Below, in pieces: positions 1 to 8,382 of a DNA stretch of 64,000 nt. Position numbers and translations under genes: made by a program. The number at the start of each line of letters is the position of its first letter. Within the stretch, counting starts at the first letter, position 1. The DNA is from Thalassolituus sp006212115 (GTDB lineage: Bacteria; Pseudomonadota; Gammaproteobacteria; Pseudomonadales; Oceanobacteraceae): the NCBI RefSeq assembly GCF_040372045.1, contig NZ_BAABWH010000002.1; one strand, given 5' to 3'. The notes beneath the pieces are model-generated. The model was not told the DNA's origin. It did not search any database and saw only the letters and a list, made by a program, of their open reading frames with translations.

Positions 1-68
1 TGGTCAACGTGACCGATAGTACCCACGTTTACGTGGGGTTTTGAGCGTTCAAACGTTTCCTTTGCCAC
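1..68 (-). CDS. tuf: Elongation factor Tu, 5' end only (second tuf copy)
   Basis: Only the first 22 codons and two bases lie in the window; the gene runs off the left edge. The reading MAKETFERSKPHVNVGTIGH matches the N-terminus of the complete EF-Tu gene at 6016-7239, and the bases are identical from about codon 10 onward. This copy starts with GTG (66-68), preceded by GAGGG about nine bases upstream, whereas the other copy starts with ATG. EF-Tu delivers aminoacyl-tRNA to the ribosome in a GTP-dependent cycle, and two tuf genes are usual in gammaproteobacteria. Whether this copy is intact cannot be seen from here. Confidence 0.85.
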   Translation of the reverse strand, partial: MAKETFERSKPHVNVGTIGHVD

Positions 69-322
69 CGTCTTGGCCCTCAGGTTGTCATGTTTTTCAT
101 AAGTTCGCCGGAGTACCGGCAGAATGTGAGAGCCGACATCATACGCGCGCGCGAATCTCTGTCAACAAAGTGCGCACCAGAGCCACCCCGCACCGGCTTT
201 CTGAGGCCAGCCAACTGCGATTTCATGCTTTATGTGGACTTGTAGTTAAAAGTGTGAGGAAATCGCCGCCGAAAACGTGTAAAGTAGCGCGCGAAATTTC
301 ACTCTGCTAACCGAGTAACGTT
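69..322. other. Divergent intergenic region tuf / fusA2
   Basis: A 254-bp gap separates the leftward tuf copy and rightward fusA2. It should carry promoters for both genes. An 89-codon open frame on the plus strand (41-310) overlaps the tuf start and has no recognisable features, so I do not call it. I see no convincing -35/-10 pair and no RNA gene. Lack of similarity to the leader of the other tuf copy shows that the homology of the two tuf loci stops within the coding region. Confidence 0.5.
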
Positions 323-2410
323 ATGACAGACCTCACTAAATACAGAAACATTGGTATCTTCGCCCACGTTGACGCGGGCAAGACCACCACCACAGAACGT
401 ATCCTGAAACTGACCGGTAAAATCCACAAGACCGGTGAAGTTCATGACGGTGAATCAACCACCGACTTCATGGATCAGGAAGCCGAGCGTGGTATTACCA
501 TTCAGTCAGCAGCCGTCACCTGTGAGTGGGCCGGTCACCGTCTGAACGTTATTGACACCCCTGGACACGTTGACTTTACCGTTGAAGTATATCGCTCACT
601 GAAAGTACTGGACGGCGGTATCGGTGTATTCTGTGGCTCCGGTGGTGTTGAGCCTCAGTCAGAAACTAACTGGCGTTACGCTAACGAATCTGAAGTATCT
701 CGTATCATCTTCGTGAACAAGCTGGACCGCCTGGGTGCAGACTTCTACCGCGTTGTTGAGCAGGTGAAGAACGTACTGGGCGCTAAGCCGCTGGTTATGG
801 TTCTGCCAATCGGTACCGAAGACGAATTCGTTGGTGTTGTCGACCTGCTGACCAAGAAAGCGTACGTATGGGATGACTCTGGCCTGCCAGAGAACTACGA
901 AGTTCAGGACGTTCCAGCTGACATGGCTGACGACGTTGAGATGTATCGTGAACAGCTGATCGAAACCGCTCTGGAAGCAGACGAAGACCTGCTGATGGAA
1001 TACCTGGAAGAAGGTACTGAGCCATCAATCGAAGATCTGAAGCGTTGCATCCGTGAAGGTACCCGTACTCTGCAGTTCTTCCCAACCTACTGTGGTTCTG
1101 CCTTTAAGAACAAAGGTGTACAGCTGGTTCTGGACGCGGTTGTTGATTACCTGCCAAACCCAACGGAAGTTGATCCACAGGATCTGACCGACGAAGAAGG
1201 TAACCCAACTGGCGAGCACGCTATCGTATCTGCTGACGAGCCTTTCCGTGCTCTGGCGTTCAAGATCATGGACGACCGTTTCGGCGCCCTGACCTTTATC
1301 CGTATCTACTCCGGTAAGATCAACAAAGGCGATACCGTTCTGAACTCTGCAACTGGTAAGACTGAGCGTATCGGTCGTATGGTTGAAATGCAGGCGGACG
1401 ATAAGAGCGAGCTCACTTCAGCACAGGCCGGTGACATCATCGCGGTTGTTGGTATGAAGAACGTTCAGACTGGTCACACCCTGTGTGATCCTAAGCACGA
1501 ATGTACTCTGGAAGCCATGGTATTCCCAGAGCCAGTAATCTCTATCGCTGTTAAGCCAAAAGACAAAGGCGCAGTTGATAAGATGGGTATCGCGATCGGT
1601 AAGCTGGTTGCTGAAGATCCATCGTTCCAGGTTGAGACTGACGAAGATTCAGGCGAAACCATCCTGAAAGGTATGGGTGAGCTTCACCTCGATATTAAAG
1701 TCGACATCCTGAAGCGTACTTACGGCGTTGAGCTGGAAGTAGGTGCTCCACAGGTATCTTACCGTGAGACCATCACCTCAGCGATCGAAGACAGCTACAC
1801 CCACAAGAAGCAGTCTGGTGGTTCTGGTCAGTACGGTAAGATCGATTACCGCATGAAGCCAGGTGAGCCAGGTACTGGTTTCGTATTCAACACCTCTGTT
1901 GTGGGCGGTAACGTACCAAAAGAATTCTTCCCTGCGATTGAGAAAGGCTTCAAGAGCATGATGGAAGAAGGTCCACTGGCTGGCTTCCCAGTACTGGACG
2001 TTGAAATCGACGTATTCGACGGTGGCTACCACGCGGTTGACTCCTCTGCAGTTGCGTTCGAAATCGCTGCAAAAGGTGCATTCCGTCAGTCAATGCCGAA
2101 AGCGGGCGCTCAGCTGCTTGAGCCTATCATGAAGGTTGACGTCTTCACTCCAGAAGACAACGTTGGTGATGTTATCGGTGACCTGAACCGTCGTCGCGGC
2201 ATGATCAAAGATCAGGAGCCAGGCACTACTGGCGTACGTATCAAAGCAGACGTTCCACTGTCTGAAATGTTTGGCTACATCGGCCACCTGCGTACCATCA
2301 CTTCTGGTCGTGGTCAGTTCTCTATGGAGTTCAGCCACTACATGCCTTGCCCACAGCAGATCGCTGACAAGGTAATGGAAGAAGCGAAAGCACGTAAAGC
2401 AGAGAAATAA
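323..2410 (+). CDS. fusA2: Elongation factor G paralogue, EF-G 2 type
   Basis: A translational GTPase of 695 residues. The G1 motif AHVDAGKTTTTERI lies near residue 15, the switch region carries RGITI near 60, G3 is DTPGH, and G4 is NKLD near 132. Domains II-V follow through to the C-terminus. N-terminal signatures such as KLTGKIHKTGEVHDGESTTD and a FCGSGGVEPQ stretch match the EF-G 2 form seen in Vibrio and relatives, not the str-operon EF-G (which has ...VLFYTGLSHKIGEVHDG). Codon use is strongly biased, suggesting high expression. It stands alone, is divergent from a tuf copy, and is followed by an intrinsic terminator. EF-G catalyses translocation on the ribosome; in species with two EF-Gs the second can specialise in recycling or stress, but the role here is inferred only. 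Confidence 0.93.
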   Translation: MTDLTKYRNIGIFAHVDAGKTTTTERILKLTGKIHKTGEVHDGESTTDFMDQEAERGITIQSAAVTCEWAGHRLNVIDTPGHVDFTVEVYRSLKVLDGGIGVFCGSGGVEPQSETNWRYANESEVSRIIFVNKLDRLGADFYRVVEQVKNVLGAKPLVMVLPIGTEDEFVGVVDLLTKKAYVWDDSGLPENYEVQDVPADMADDVEMYREQLIETALEADEDLLMEYLEEGTEPSIEDLKRCIREGTRTLQFFPTYCGSAFKNKGVQLVLDAVVDYLPNPTEVDPQDLTDEEGNPTGEHAIVSADEPFRALAFKIMDDRFGALTFIRIYSGKINKGDTVLNSATGKTERIGRMVEMQADDKSELTSAQAGDIIAVVGMKNVQTGHTLCDPKHECTLEAMVFPEPVISIAVKPKDKGAVDKMGIAIGKLVAEDPSFQVETDEDSGETILKGMGELHLDIKVDILKRTYGVELEVGAPQVSYRETITSAIEDSYTHKKQSGGSGQYGKIDYRMKPGEPGTGFVFNTSVVGGNVPKEFFPAIEKGFKSMMEEGPLAGFPVLDVEIDVFDGGYHAVDSSAVAFEIAAKGAFRQSMPKAGAQLLEPIMKVDVFTPEDNVGDVIGDLNRRRGMIKDQEPGTTGVRIKADVPLSEMFGYIGHLRTITSGRGQFSMEFSHYMPCPQQIADKVMEEAKARKAEK

Positions 2411-2431
2411 TCTGACTTACTGCTAACGCAG

Positions 2432-2466
2432 AAAAACCCCGCCTGGTTCGCCACGCGGGGTTTTTT
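2432..2466 (+). terminator. Intrinsic terminator after fusA2
   Basis: A GC-rich hairpin, AAAACCCCGC pairing with GCGGGGTTTT around a 12-base loop, is followed by a T run. It starts about 20 bases after the fusA2 stop codon and isolates fusA2 from the exported-protein gene downstream. Confidence 0.9.
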
Positions 2467-2550
2467 ATTGGCTGATATTTCACCCTGTCGGGGGAAGACA
2501 GATAACGCCAGATTGATTATTATTTCGCCTAATTACAGAGGAAGTTAATA

Positions 2551-4458
2551 ATGATATCAAGAAGCCTCCCTACCGCTGTGCTCGCACTTAGCCTTTATGG
2601 CCTGTCGGCCCACGCAAACGACTGTGACGGCATCGATTGCCCACAGGAACCCATAGCCGATGAATGTTTCGATCAGAGCTGTGAACTTCCACCCGAGAAT
2701 GAAGCGCCCGCCTGCGACGGACAAGAATGCCCACCCATCGATGACTGTCAGGACCCACAGAGCTGCGAAGGCCCGATTGATGGCCCCGGGGATGGACAGG
2801 GAGAAACACCAAATTACGCTGCAAATGTCGACTCCGACAGTACAGTGACCATCCTCAGTACCGACATCACCGCCGATGGTGAGATCTACGTCGAAGTTAG
2901 CCCGACAAAAGGGACCGCCACCGATAATCAAGGCGCATCGGTGACCTTTGATACCAACGGCGACTTCAGCAATCTGGAAGAAGGTGTCACTGAAGAAGTT
3001 ACTTTCGAAGTCTACACAACAGGCTCGGATGTCAACTATGCGATCGTCACTGTGACTGTCACCGGTGTGGCTGATGAAGAGCCTCAAACTGAAGACCCCA
3101 CAGACGAAGAACCCGCGACCGAAGTCAGCCTGAACGCTGGAGTGATGCCCCACGACACTTTGTCTCGCAACGGTGAGCTTAACGATGGCGAGTTCATCAC
3201 GGTCTGGATGGATACGCAACGGCTCGCTGCAGGCGAAGCACTCGTCATTCGTGATATTCCCGACCACCTCACGTACATAGAGACCCTCTCTGCGGACCTA
3301 CCAGCAGATGCGAGCAGCACAATGCCTTTCAGGACTCAGGTGCTCGGCAGCTTCTACCGGGAAGAGGATCGTACTCTTCGAATAAGCCCACGAAGCGGCG
3401 ATACCACCTCAACGCCAGCGGTCCACATTGTCTTTAAGGCGAGCTCCTCAGACAGTGACGAAAACACAGCACTGCTTATTGAGCGACTTGACAGCACAGG
3501 CCTTGAAGCAACCACCACCACAGTCGAAATTCCACCGGCCCAAGCTGCTAAGTATTACTACGAAATCGCGCGCAACAGCAATGGCGCCGTGGTTACGGCC
3601 TGGCCGCCAAAAGATCAGCAAGAGGACTTTGTTCGCCTAGAAGCCAACCTATCCTCTGATCCATCCCCACTGACCTGTAGTGAAAGTGATACCTTGCTTA
3701 CTAAGGGGTTACTGGATGGTGATGGCAATGCCATCGCAGAGTGCGCAGACGGCATCATTACTGCCACTCATACCGATGCCAAAGTGTCAGCAACAACGCC
3801 GCTTACCTGGCCTCTCAGCTTTATCGCTGAACAGTCAAATACCCTCGTCGCTGGAGGCAGCATCACATTCAGTGACGGTAGCAGCCTCAGCATAGAAGAC
3901 TCGACCAGCTCAACCGTTGAGGCCGGTGTCGAATTAGTCTCTCTGAAAGACTACGTCGACGACCCCAACATCAGGCTGCGAATGGAACTCCCTGACAATA
4001 TTCAGAATGCGACCAATCTTACGGTTGATATGCTTATCCTGCCCGGCGAGTCAGACGACCCTGAAGCCCAGTCTCCGCAGTTTACTTGTAGTACTGGTTG
4101 GGAGCCCGGTGTTTACGAAATCTCTTACACACTCCAAGGCGATAGTTTCCTCAGCACCTGCACAGAGCATCATCTACATATCGCCTTCCCTGTTAGCATG
4201 GCCGTTAGTAACCAGAGCAACTTTTCGGACGGCTTGCTTCGCGTTGACGTCTTCGTGGCGAATGCAAAAGACCTGACCGACATCGAAGCTAAACTTCTTA
4301 CTATTACAAACTATGATGAGAGCGATGGTCCGGCCGTCGAATACAGCGAATTCAGTGCATTCTATGAAGATGAGGAAGAAGAATCCCTTGGCATCGGTGC
4401 AGCAATACTCGCACTACTGACGTTTGCGTATTACCGCCGCCGTAAGCAGGTAGCCTGA
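2551..4458 (+). CDS. Exported Cys-rich protein with C-terminal GlyGly-CTERM-like sorting tail
   Basis: A 635-residue secreted protein of unknown function. A Sec signal peptide covers residues 1-22, with likely cleavage after AHA. Next comes a short region with four Cys-spaced motifs (DCDGIDC, ECFDQSC, ACDGQEC, DCQDPQSC), then a Pro/Asp/Glu-rich linker, then beta-rich segments with conserved-looking Thr and Asp residues. The C-terminus is an acidic run (DEEEEES), a short hydrophobic helix (LGIGAAILALLTFAYY) and a basic end (RRRK). This tripartite tail is the layout of rhombosortase substrates, although the usual Gly-Gly pair is replaced by Glu/Ser. The convergent neighbour is a rhomboid protease of the rhombosortase type, and its 3' end overlaps this gene by 45 bp. 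A GAGGAAG ribosome site precedes the ATG. It is probably exposed or released at the outer surface. Confidence 0.75.
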   Translation: MISRSLPTAVLALSLYGLSAHANDCDGIDCPQEPIADECFDQSCELPPENEAPACDGQECPPIDDCQDPQSCEGPIDGPGDGQGETPNYAANVDSDSTVTILSTDITADGEIYVEVSPTKGTATDNQGASVTFDTNGDFSNLEEGVTEEVTFEVYTTGSDVNYAIVTVTVTGVADEEPQTEDPTDEEPATEVSLNAGVMPHDTLSRNGELNDGEFITVWMDTQRLAAGEALVIRDIPDHLTYIETLSADLPADASSTMPFRTQVLGSFYREEDRTLRISPRSGDTTSTPAVHIVFKASSSDSDENTALLIERLDSTGLEATTTTVEIPPAQAAKYYYEIARNSNGAVVTAWPPKDQQEDFVRLEANLSSDPSPLTCSESDTLLTKGLLDGDGNAIAECADGIITATHTDAKVSATTPLTWPLSFIAEQSNTLVAGGSITFSDGSSLSIEDSTSSTVEAGVELVSLKDYVDDPNIRLRMELPDNIQNATNLTVDMLILPGESDDPEAQSPQFTCSTGWEPGVYEISYTLQGDSFLSTCTEHHLHIAFPVSMAVSNQSNFSDGLLRVDVFVANAKDLTDIEAKLLTITNYDESDGPAVEYSEFSAFYEDEEEESLGIGAAILALLTFAYYRRRKQVA

Positions 4459-5097
4459 AGCAACAACGAAGCCGGTGAGCATACCTAACACATGAGCCGG
4501 CTTTGTTTTCTTACCGGGCGTCGAGTCTATCGAGTGCCCGGTGAGCATTTCCCAGCCAGTCTGACTCCCAAGAAAACCCAATTCATGAGCTGAAAAAACG
4601 ACAAGAATGGCCGCGCTGACGACCACCATCCAGAAATCCCGGGTAGTCATACCCTCTGCGATGATCAGTATCAACAGCAATACGAAGGTGCCTGACGCCA
4701 CACCACTGAACCCGAGCGAAACATGACCTGAGTCGTATATGAAAAGCTTAAACACCCCATTCACAACCAGCATAGCAAGCAAATAGAGCACGAACGCTCG
4801 CCGACTGATTTGCTCACAGACAAGGCTGCTTGCTCCCAGCACGATCACGTTCCACGTGTAATGATCCCATGAGCTGTGGACGAACACCGACGTCACGATA
4901 CGCCACCACTCCCCTTGCTCGATAATGCGATCTCGCTCAAACCTGAGATAGAGATCACCCTCAGGAATGAACATACAAGCTGTGACAAGGACAATGAGAA
5001 AAATAGTGAGCCAGGAGTGGGAGAGAAAGCCTGAACGAATGCGGTTCCAGGTTAACGTCAGTACGTTAACCAGCGCACGAAAGAAGTTAAGCTGCAT
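4414..5097 (-). CDS. rrtA: Rhombosortase-like rhomboid intramembrane protease
   Basis: A protein of 227 residues with about six hydrophobic segments. It has the compact rhomboid core: HSSWDHYTWN (His79, Asn83) in the second helix, GFSG with nucleophile Ser131, and AHVLGMLTG with His202 as the catalytic base. The short size and its position beside a protein with a C-terminal acidic-TM-Arg tail point to rhombosortase, which cleaves GlyGly-CTERM tails in the inner membrane. I chose the ATG at 5097, inside the PAP2 3' end (11-bp overlap, likely translational coupling), because the longer reading upstream lies within PAP2. Its last 45 bp are antisense to the sorting tail of the convergent gene. 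Confidence 0.8.
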   Translation of the reverse strand: MQLNFFRALVNVLTLTWNRIRSGFLSHSWLTIFLIVLVTACMFIPEGDLYLRFERDRIIEQGEWWRIVTSVFVHSSWDHYTWNVIVLGASSLVCEQISRRAFVLYLLAMLVVNGVFKLFIYDSGHVSLGFSGVASGTFVLLLILIIAEGMTTRDFWMVVVSAAILVVFSAHELGFLGSQTGWEMLTGHSIDSTPGKKTKPAHVLGMLTGFVVASGYLLTAAVIRKRQ

Positions 5098-5761
5098 CAA
5101 TCTCGGGCTCTTTGCCGATAAAGCACAGAGCCAGCTTCCAGGTAACGACGCCGACGACGAATCCGGCAAGCAGATCCACAATATAATGCTGCTTAGTCAG
5201 CAACGTCGAAGCGATAATGGGTAAATACAGGAATAGCCCCCACGCCCACCAGAACGTTCTTACGCCATAGTAGCGACTCGCAACAAACATCACCGTCGCT
5301 GCAAGCAACGTCTGAGACGCATGAAGACTGGGTAATAAATTCACCCCGGCATCCAGATTGCGAAGTGCTTCCAGCCCAGAACAGCGCCAATCACTGCAAA
5401 TAAAGGGCTCATGCGAAATATTGAGAGGGACGAATGCAAAACAAGCACATGCGATAACGACCGACAGCACCAAAGATAATGCATACCGAAGATACAAAGT
5501 GAACGGCATTTCTAATAGCGCAGGTACGATTAAGCCCGGTATATAAAAAAAGTAGATAAAGGCAAACTCAGGAACGAGCGGCAGTAGAGTGTCCAACGTC
5601 AGACTGACATCCCATGACTCCGTAGTTTCCATTCGTATAGCGTTGTACTGGTGCAAAACCTGATAAGTCACGAGCTGGATAACCGCGACGAGAACACCAA
5701 TGATAATGCGGCCCACGCGTATATCTGCAATTCGGTAATCGTACTTTTTTCTTAACGGCAT
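5087..5761 (-). CDS. PAP2-family (AUR1-like) membrane phosphatase
   Basis: A protein of 224 residues with about six transmembrane helices. Motifs of the PAP2 acid phosphatase superfamily are visible: LPSLHASQT (conserved Ser-Leu-His) and a later TLLTKQHYIVDLLAG, equivalent to the catalytic HxxxD motif. The layout resembles the AUR1/PAP2_3 group acting on lipid phosphates in the membrane. It is the first gene of a two-gene unit with the rhombosortase. Substrate is unknown. A role in modifying the lipid or anchor to which a rhombosortase product is attached is possible but speculative. Confidence 0.75.
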   Translation of the reverse strand: MPLRKKYDYRIADIRVGRIIIGVLVAVIQLVTYQVLHQYNAIRMETTESWDVSLTLDTLLPLVPEFAFIYFFYIPGLIVPALLEMPFTLYLRYALSLVLSVVIACACFAFVPLNISHEPFICSDWRCSGLEALRNLDAGVNLLPSLHASQTLLAATVMFVASRYYGVRTFWWAWGLFLYLPIIASTLLTKQHYIVDLLAGFVVGVVTWKLALCFIGKEPEIDAA

Positions 5762-5834
5762 GGGACTTCAATGTGTTGAAAACGGCATTGTAGCCCAGCG
5801 CCATGGAAAAAACTGGCCTACAAACAACAGGCAC

Positions 5835-5863
5835 AAAAAAGCCCGCACTAAGCGGGCTTTTTT
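5835..5863 (-). terminator. Intrinsic terminator downstream of tuf
   Basis: A perfect 12-base inverted repeat, AAAAAAGCCCGC and GCGGGCTTTTTT, has a five-base loop. It lies about 150 bp after the tuf stop codon and ahead of the PAP2 gene on the same strand. It is symmetrical and could act in either direction. A second C7/G6 stem-loop lies nearer tuf at about 5955-5985. Confidence 0.85.
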
Positions 5864-6015
5864 GGATTCTGCATTTTCTCCGATAGCGCCCAAATGAAGC
5901 GTTAGCGAAGAAGAAATACAGGTAGCTCATCATTGCTACGGGCGTCCTGCCCTTCCCCCCCCTCACAAAACAAAGGGGGGCCAGCCTCCGGCTGTCATAA
6001 TCTGATCCAGTCAGA

Positions 6016-7239
6016 TTATTCGATGATTTTAGCTACAACGCCGGCGCCTACAGTACGACCGCCTTCACGGATCGCAAAACGCAGACCTTCGTCCATCGCG
6101 ATTGGAGCGATCAGAGTCACTTCCAGTGTCACGTTGTCACCTGGCATTACCATTTCTACGCCTTCTGGCAGCTCAACAGCACCAGTTACGTCAGTCGTAC
6201 GGAAGTAGAACTGTGGGCGGTAACCTTTGAAGAATGGCGTGTGACGGCCACCTTCGTCTTTACCCAGTACGTATACTTCTGAAGAGAACTTGGTGTGTGG
6301 AGTGATTGAACCTGGCTTCGCCAGTACCTGACCACGTTCTACTTCGTCACGCTTAGTACCACGCAGCAGTACACCTACGTTCTCACCTGCACGGCCTTCG
6401 TCCAGGATCTTGCGGAACATTTCAACACCAGTACAGGTTGTCTTGGTGGTTTCTTTGATACCGATGATTTCGATTTCTTCACCAGTCTTAACGATACCGC
6501 GCTCAACACGACCCGTTACAACCGTACCACGACCCTGAATAGAGAATACGTCTTCGATTGGCATAATGAAGGCGCCGTCTACTGCACGCTCTGGCTCTGG
6601 GATGTAAGTATCCAGAGTTTCAACCAGCTTCTTAACAGCAGTCGTACCCATTTCGTTGTCGTCCTGGCCGTTCAGAGCCATCAGAGCAGAACCTGGGATG
6701 ATTGGAGTATCGTCACCTGGGAATTCGTATTCGCTCAGCAGGTCACGCAGTTCCATTTCTACCAGCTCAAGCATCTCTGCGTATTCTTCTGAGTCTGCGC
6801 CACCGCAGTCTTCAGCCAGCAGGTCTGCTTTGTTCAGGAATACAGTGATGTAAGGTACACCTACCTGACGTGACAGCAGGATGTGCTCACGAGTCTGTGG
6901 CATTGGGCCATCAGTCGCGCCACATACCAGGATCGCGCCGTCCATCTGCGCAGCACCGGTGATCATGTTCTTAACATAGTCAGCGTGTCCTGGGCAGTCT
7001 ACGTGTGCGTAGTGACGGTCTGGTGATTCGTATTCAACGTGAGAGGTTGAGATGGTGATACCACGCTCACGCTCTTCTGGTGCGTTGTCGATACCGTCGA
7101 ATGCAACAGATTCACCGCCCCATACTTCTGCGCATACACGGGTCAGTGCTGCAGTCAGAGTAGTTTTACCGTGGTCAACGTGACCGATAGTACCCACGTT
7201 TACGTGGGGTTTGGAACGTTCAAACGTTTCCTTAGCCAT
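6016..7239 (-). CDS. tuf: Elongation factor Tu
   Basis: A complete EF-Tu of 407 residues, slightly longer than the 394 of E. coli because of an insert near residues 180-195. GTPase motifs are G1 GHVDHGKTT (18-26), RGITI, DCPGH and NKAD; domains II and III end with GAGVVAKIIE. The ATG at 7239 has a GA-rich ribosome site; a longer reading upstream (to 7305) is not needed. The gene follows tRNA-Tyr, tRNA-Gly and tRNA-Thr on the same strand, the classical tufB arrangement. The usual downstream genes secE-nusG are not here; a PAP2/rhombosortase/fusA2 segment and a second tuf copy follow instead. Strong codon bias indicates high expression. Confidence 0.98.
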   Translation of the reverse strand: MAKETFERSKPHVNVGTIGHVDHGKTTLTAALTRVCAEVWGGESVAFDGIDNAPEERERGITISTSHVEYESPDRHYAHVDCPGHADYVKNMITGAAQMDGAILVCGATDGPMPQTREHILLSRQVGVPYITVFLNKADLLAEDCGGADSEEYAEMLELVEMELRDLLSEYEFPGDDTPIIPGSALMALNGQDDNEMGTTAVKKLVETLDTYIPEPERAVDGAFIMPIEDVFSIQGRGTVVTGRVERGIVKTGEEIEIIGIKETTKTTCTGVEMFRKILDEGRAGENVGVLLRGTKRDEVERGQVLAKPGSITPHTKFSSEVYVLGKDEGGRHTPFFKGYRPQFYFRTTDVTGAVELPEGVEMVMPGDNVTLEVTLIAPIAMDEGLRFAIREGGRTVGAGVVAKIIE

Positions 7240-7323
7240 AACCTTGTCTCTCTCGTTTCTGTGGGTACAAGTTTTTTCGTCGTATACACAAAAAGGCAGA
7301 CACAAGGTCTACCTTTTTGATAA

Positions 7324-7399
<76 letters not shown>

Positions 7400-7406
7400 T
7401 AAATAT

Positions 7407-7480
<74 letters not shown>

Positions 7481-7544
7481 TTCGCAATCAGCCCAGGCAG
7501 TTCAGCGTTCCAGGCTGTTTCGACAGCGAAACGCTGTCTGAAAA

Positions 7545-7628
7545 TGGTGGTGGGGGCTGGATTCGAACCAGCGAAGCTTTCGCGTCAGATTTACAGTCTG
7601 ATCCCTTTGGCCGCTCGGGAACCCCACC
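7545..7628 (-). tRNA. tyrU: tRNA-Tyr (GTA)
   Basis: An 84-nt class II tRNA with a long variable arm. The acceptor GGTGGGG pairs with the 3' CCCCCACC, the anticodon is GTA within CTGTAAA, and CCA is encoded. It is the first gene of the tRNA-tuf transcript and lies just downstream of a strong sigma-70 promoter. Confidence 0.97.
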
Positions 7629-7640
7629 AAAGTGGCGCGT

Positions 7641-7669
7641 ATTATCTTGATGATCCGCTAGGCTGTCAA
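7641..7669 (-). promoter_or_regulatory. Sigma-70 promoter of the tRNA-Tyr/Gly/Thr-tuf operon
   Basis: On the reverse strand a perfect -35 TTGACA (7664-7669) and a -10 GATAAT (7641-7646) are separated by 17 bp. A GC-rich discriminator (GCGCC) follows, as is typical of stringently controlled stable-RNA promoters. The mature tRNA-Tyr 5' end is about 13 bp beyond the -10. Confidence 0.85.
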
Positions 7670-7701
7670 CAACTTTTTTCTTATTTATTATCAACTTATG
7701 T

Positions 7702-8382
7702 TCAAACGTCAGCAGGCTGATGTCGGCAACTGATCATTTGCCACTGCACATCTTTGTCTTCCGCTTTCACTCGGCGCCGTGTTGTCTCGTCAAGTTTGGA
7801 GATTTCCCGAACCTCTACCCAGAATTCAGTACTGGTGCTGCCAACCTCACGAATCGCGACCTCACCAAAACCCAGCTGACTCACTTTTTTCTGTAACCCA
7901 TCAGCTGAACTTCGCTGGCGAAACAAACCGAGCGAAATGCCATCGGTCAGGTCGCCTTGAGTGATGATGTAGCTGTCTACCGCTTTACTCTGCAATTTAC
8001 GCAGCAATGTCATTGCCTCACCACGACTGGCGAGCGGTGGAATATGCACCCAGAATTCAGCGTCTTTAAGATTCGGGACTTTGTGCTGTGCAATCAGGCC
8101 GGTGAGTCCCAACTCCAGAGAACGAGCCTGTGCAACCCGCGCGCTGATGTCATCGAAATACGGGCCCAGTGCGTAGCAGAGCTTTGTATTATTACTTACA
8201 CGAACGGGCTGCTGGCTGACGGGGAGATCGCCGGACTGCTGTTCAGACAAAAGAACCAGTGTTTTACCTTCACCCTGATTTGCATCATTTGGCGTAAAGC
8301 CGTCGGTATTGCCAGGGGTCGTAAGGAAGTAAGCCAGCAAGCCTAAGTTAATAATAAGAAGGCTGTACACTATCCAGCGCAT
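7702..8382 (-). CDS. SPOR-domain-like membrane-anchored protein
   Basis: A protein of 226 residues with a single N-terminal transmembrane helix (about 4-21), a Ser/Gln-rich linker, then a globular part. Residues 66-150 read like a SPOR/sporulation-related repeat (CYALGPY, then AEFWVHIPPLASRGEAMTLL and YIITQGDLTDGISLGLF). SPOR domains bind denuded peptidoglycan at division sites. The start overlaps the coaX 3' end by 13 bp, so it belongs to a birA-coaX-SPOR operon. This gene order upstream of tRNA-Tyr is familiar from Pseudomonas and relatives. The specific function is unknown. Confidence 0.75.
   Translation of the reverse strand: MRWIVYSLLIINLGLLAYFLTTPGNTDGFTPNDANQGEGKTLVLLSEQQSGDLPVSQQPVRVSNNTKLCYALGPYFDDISARVAQARSLELGLTGLIAQHKVPNLKDAEFWVHIPPLASRGEAMTLLRKLQSKAVDSYIITQGDLTDGISLGLFRQRSSADGLQKKVSQLGFGEVAIREVGSTSTEFWVEVREISKLDETTRRRVKAEDKDVQWQMISCRHQPADV

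Noticed and set aside
41..310. 89-codon frame between tuf and fusA2
   Set aside because: It overlaps the tuf start on the other strand, has no family features, and occupies the expected divergent promoter region.
2557..3267. 236-codon reverse frame inside the exported-protein gene
   Set aside because: It is fully antisense to a gene with signal peptide and sorting tail; composition looks like a shadow.
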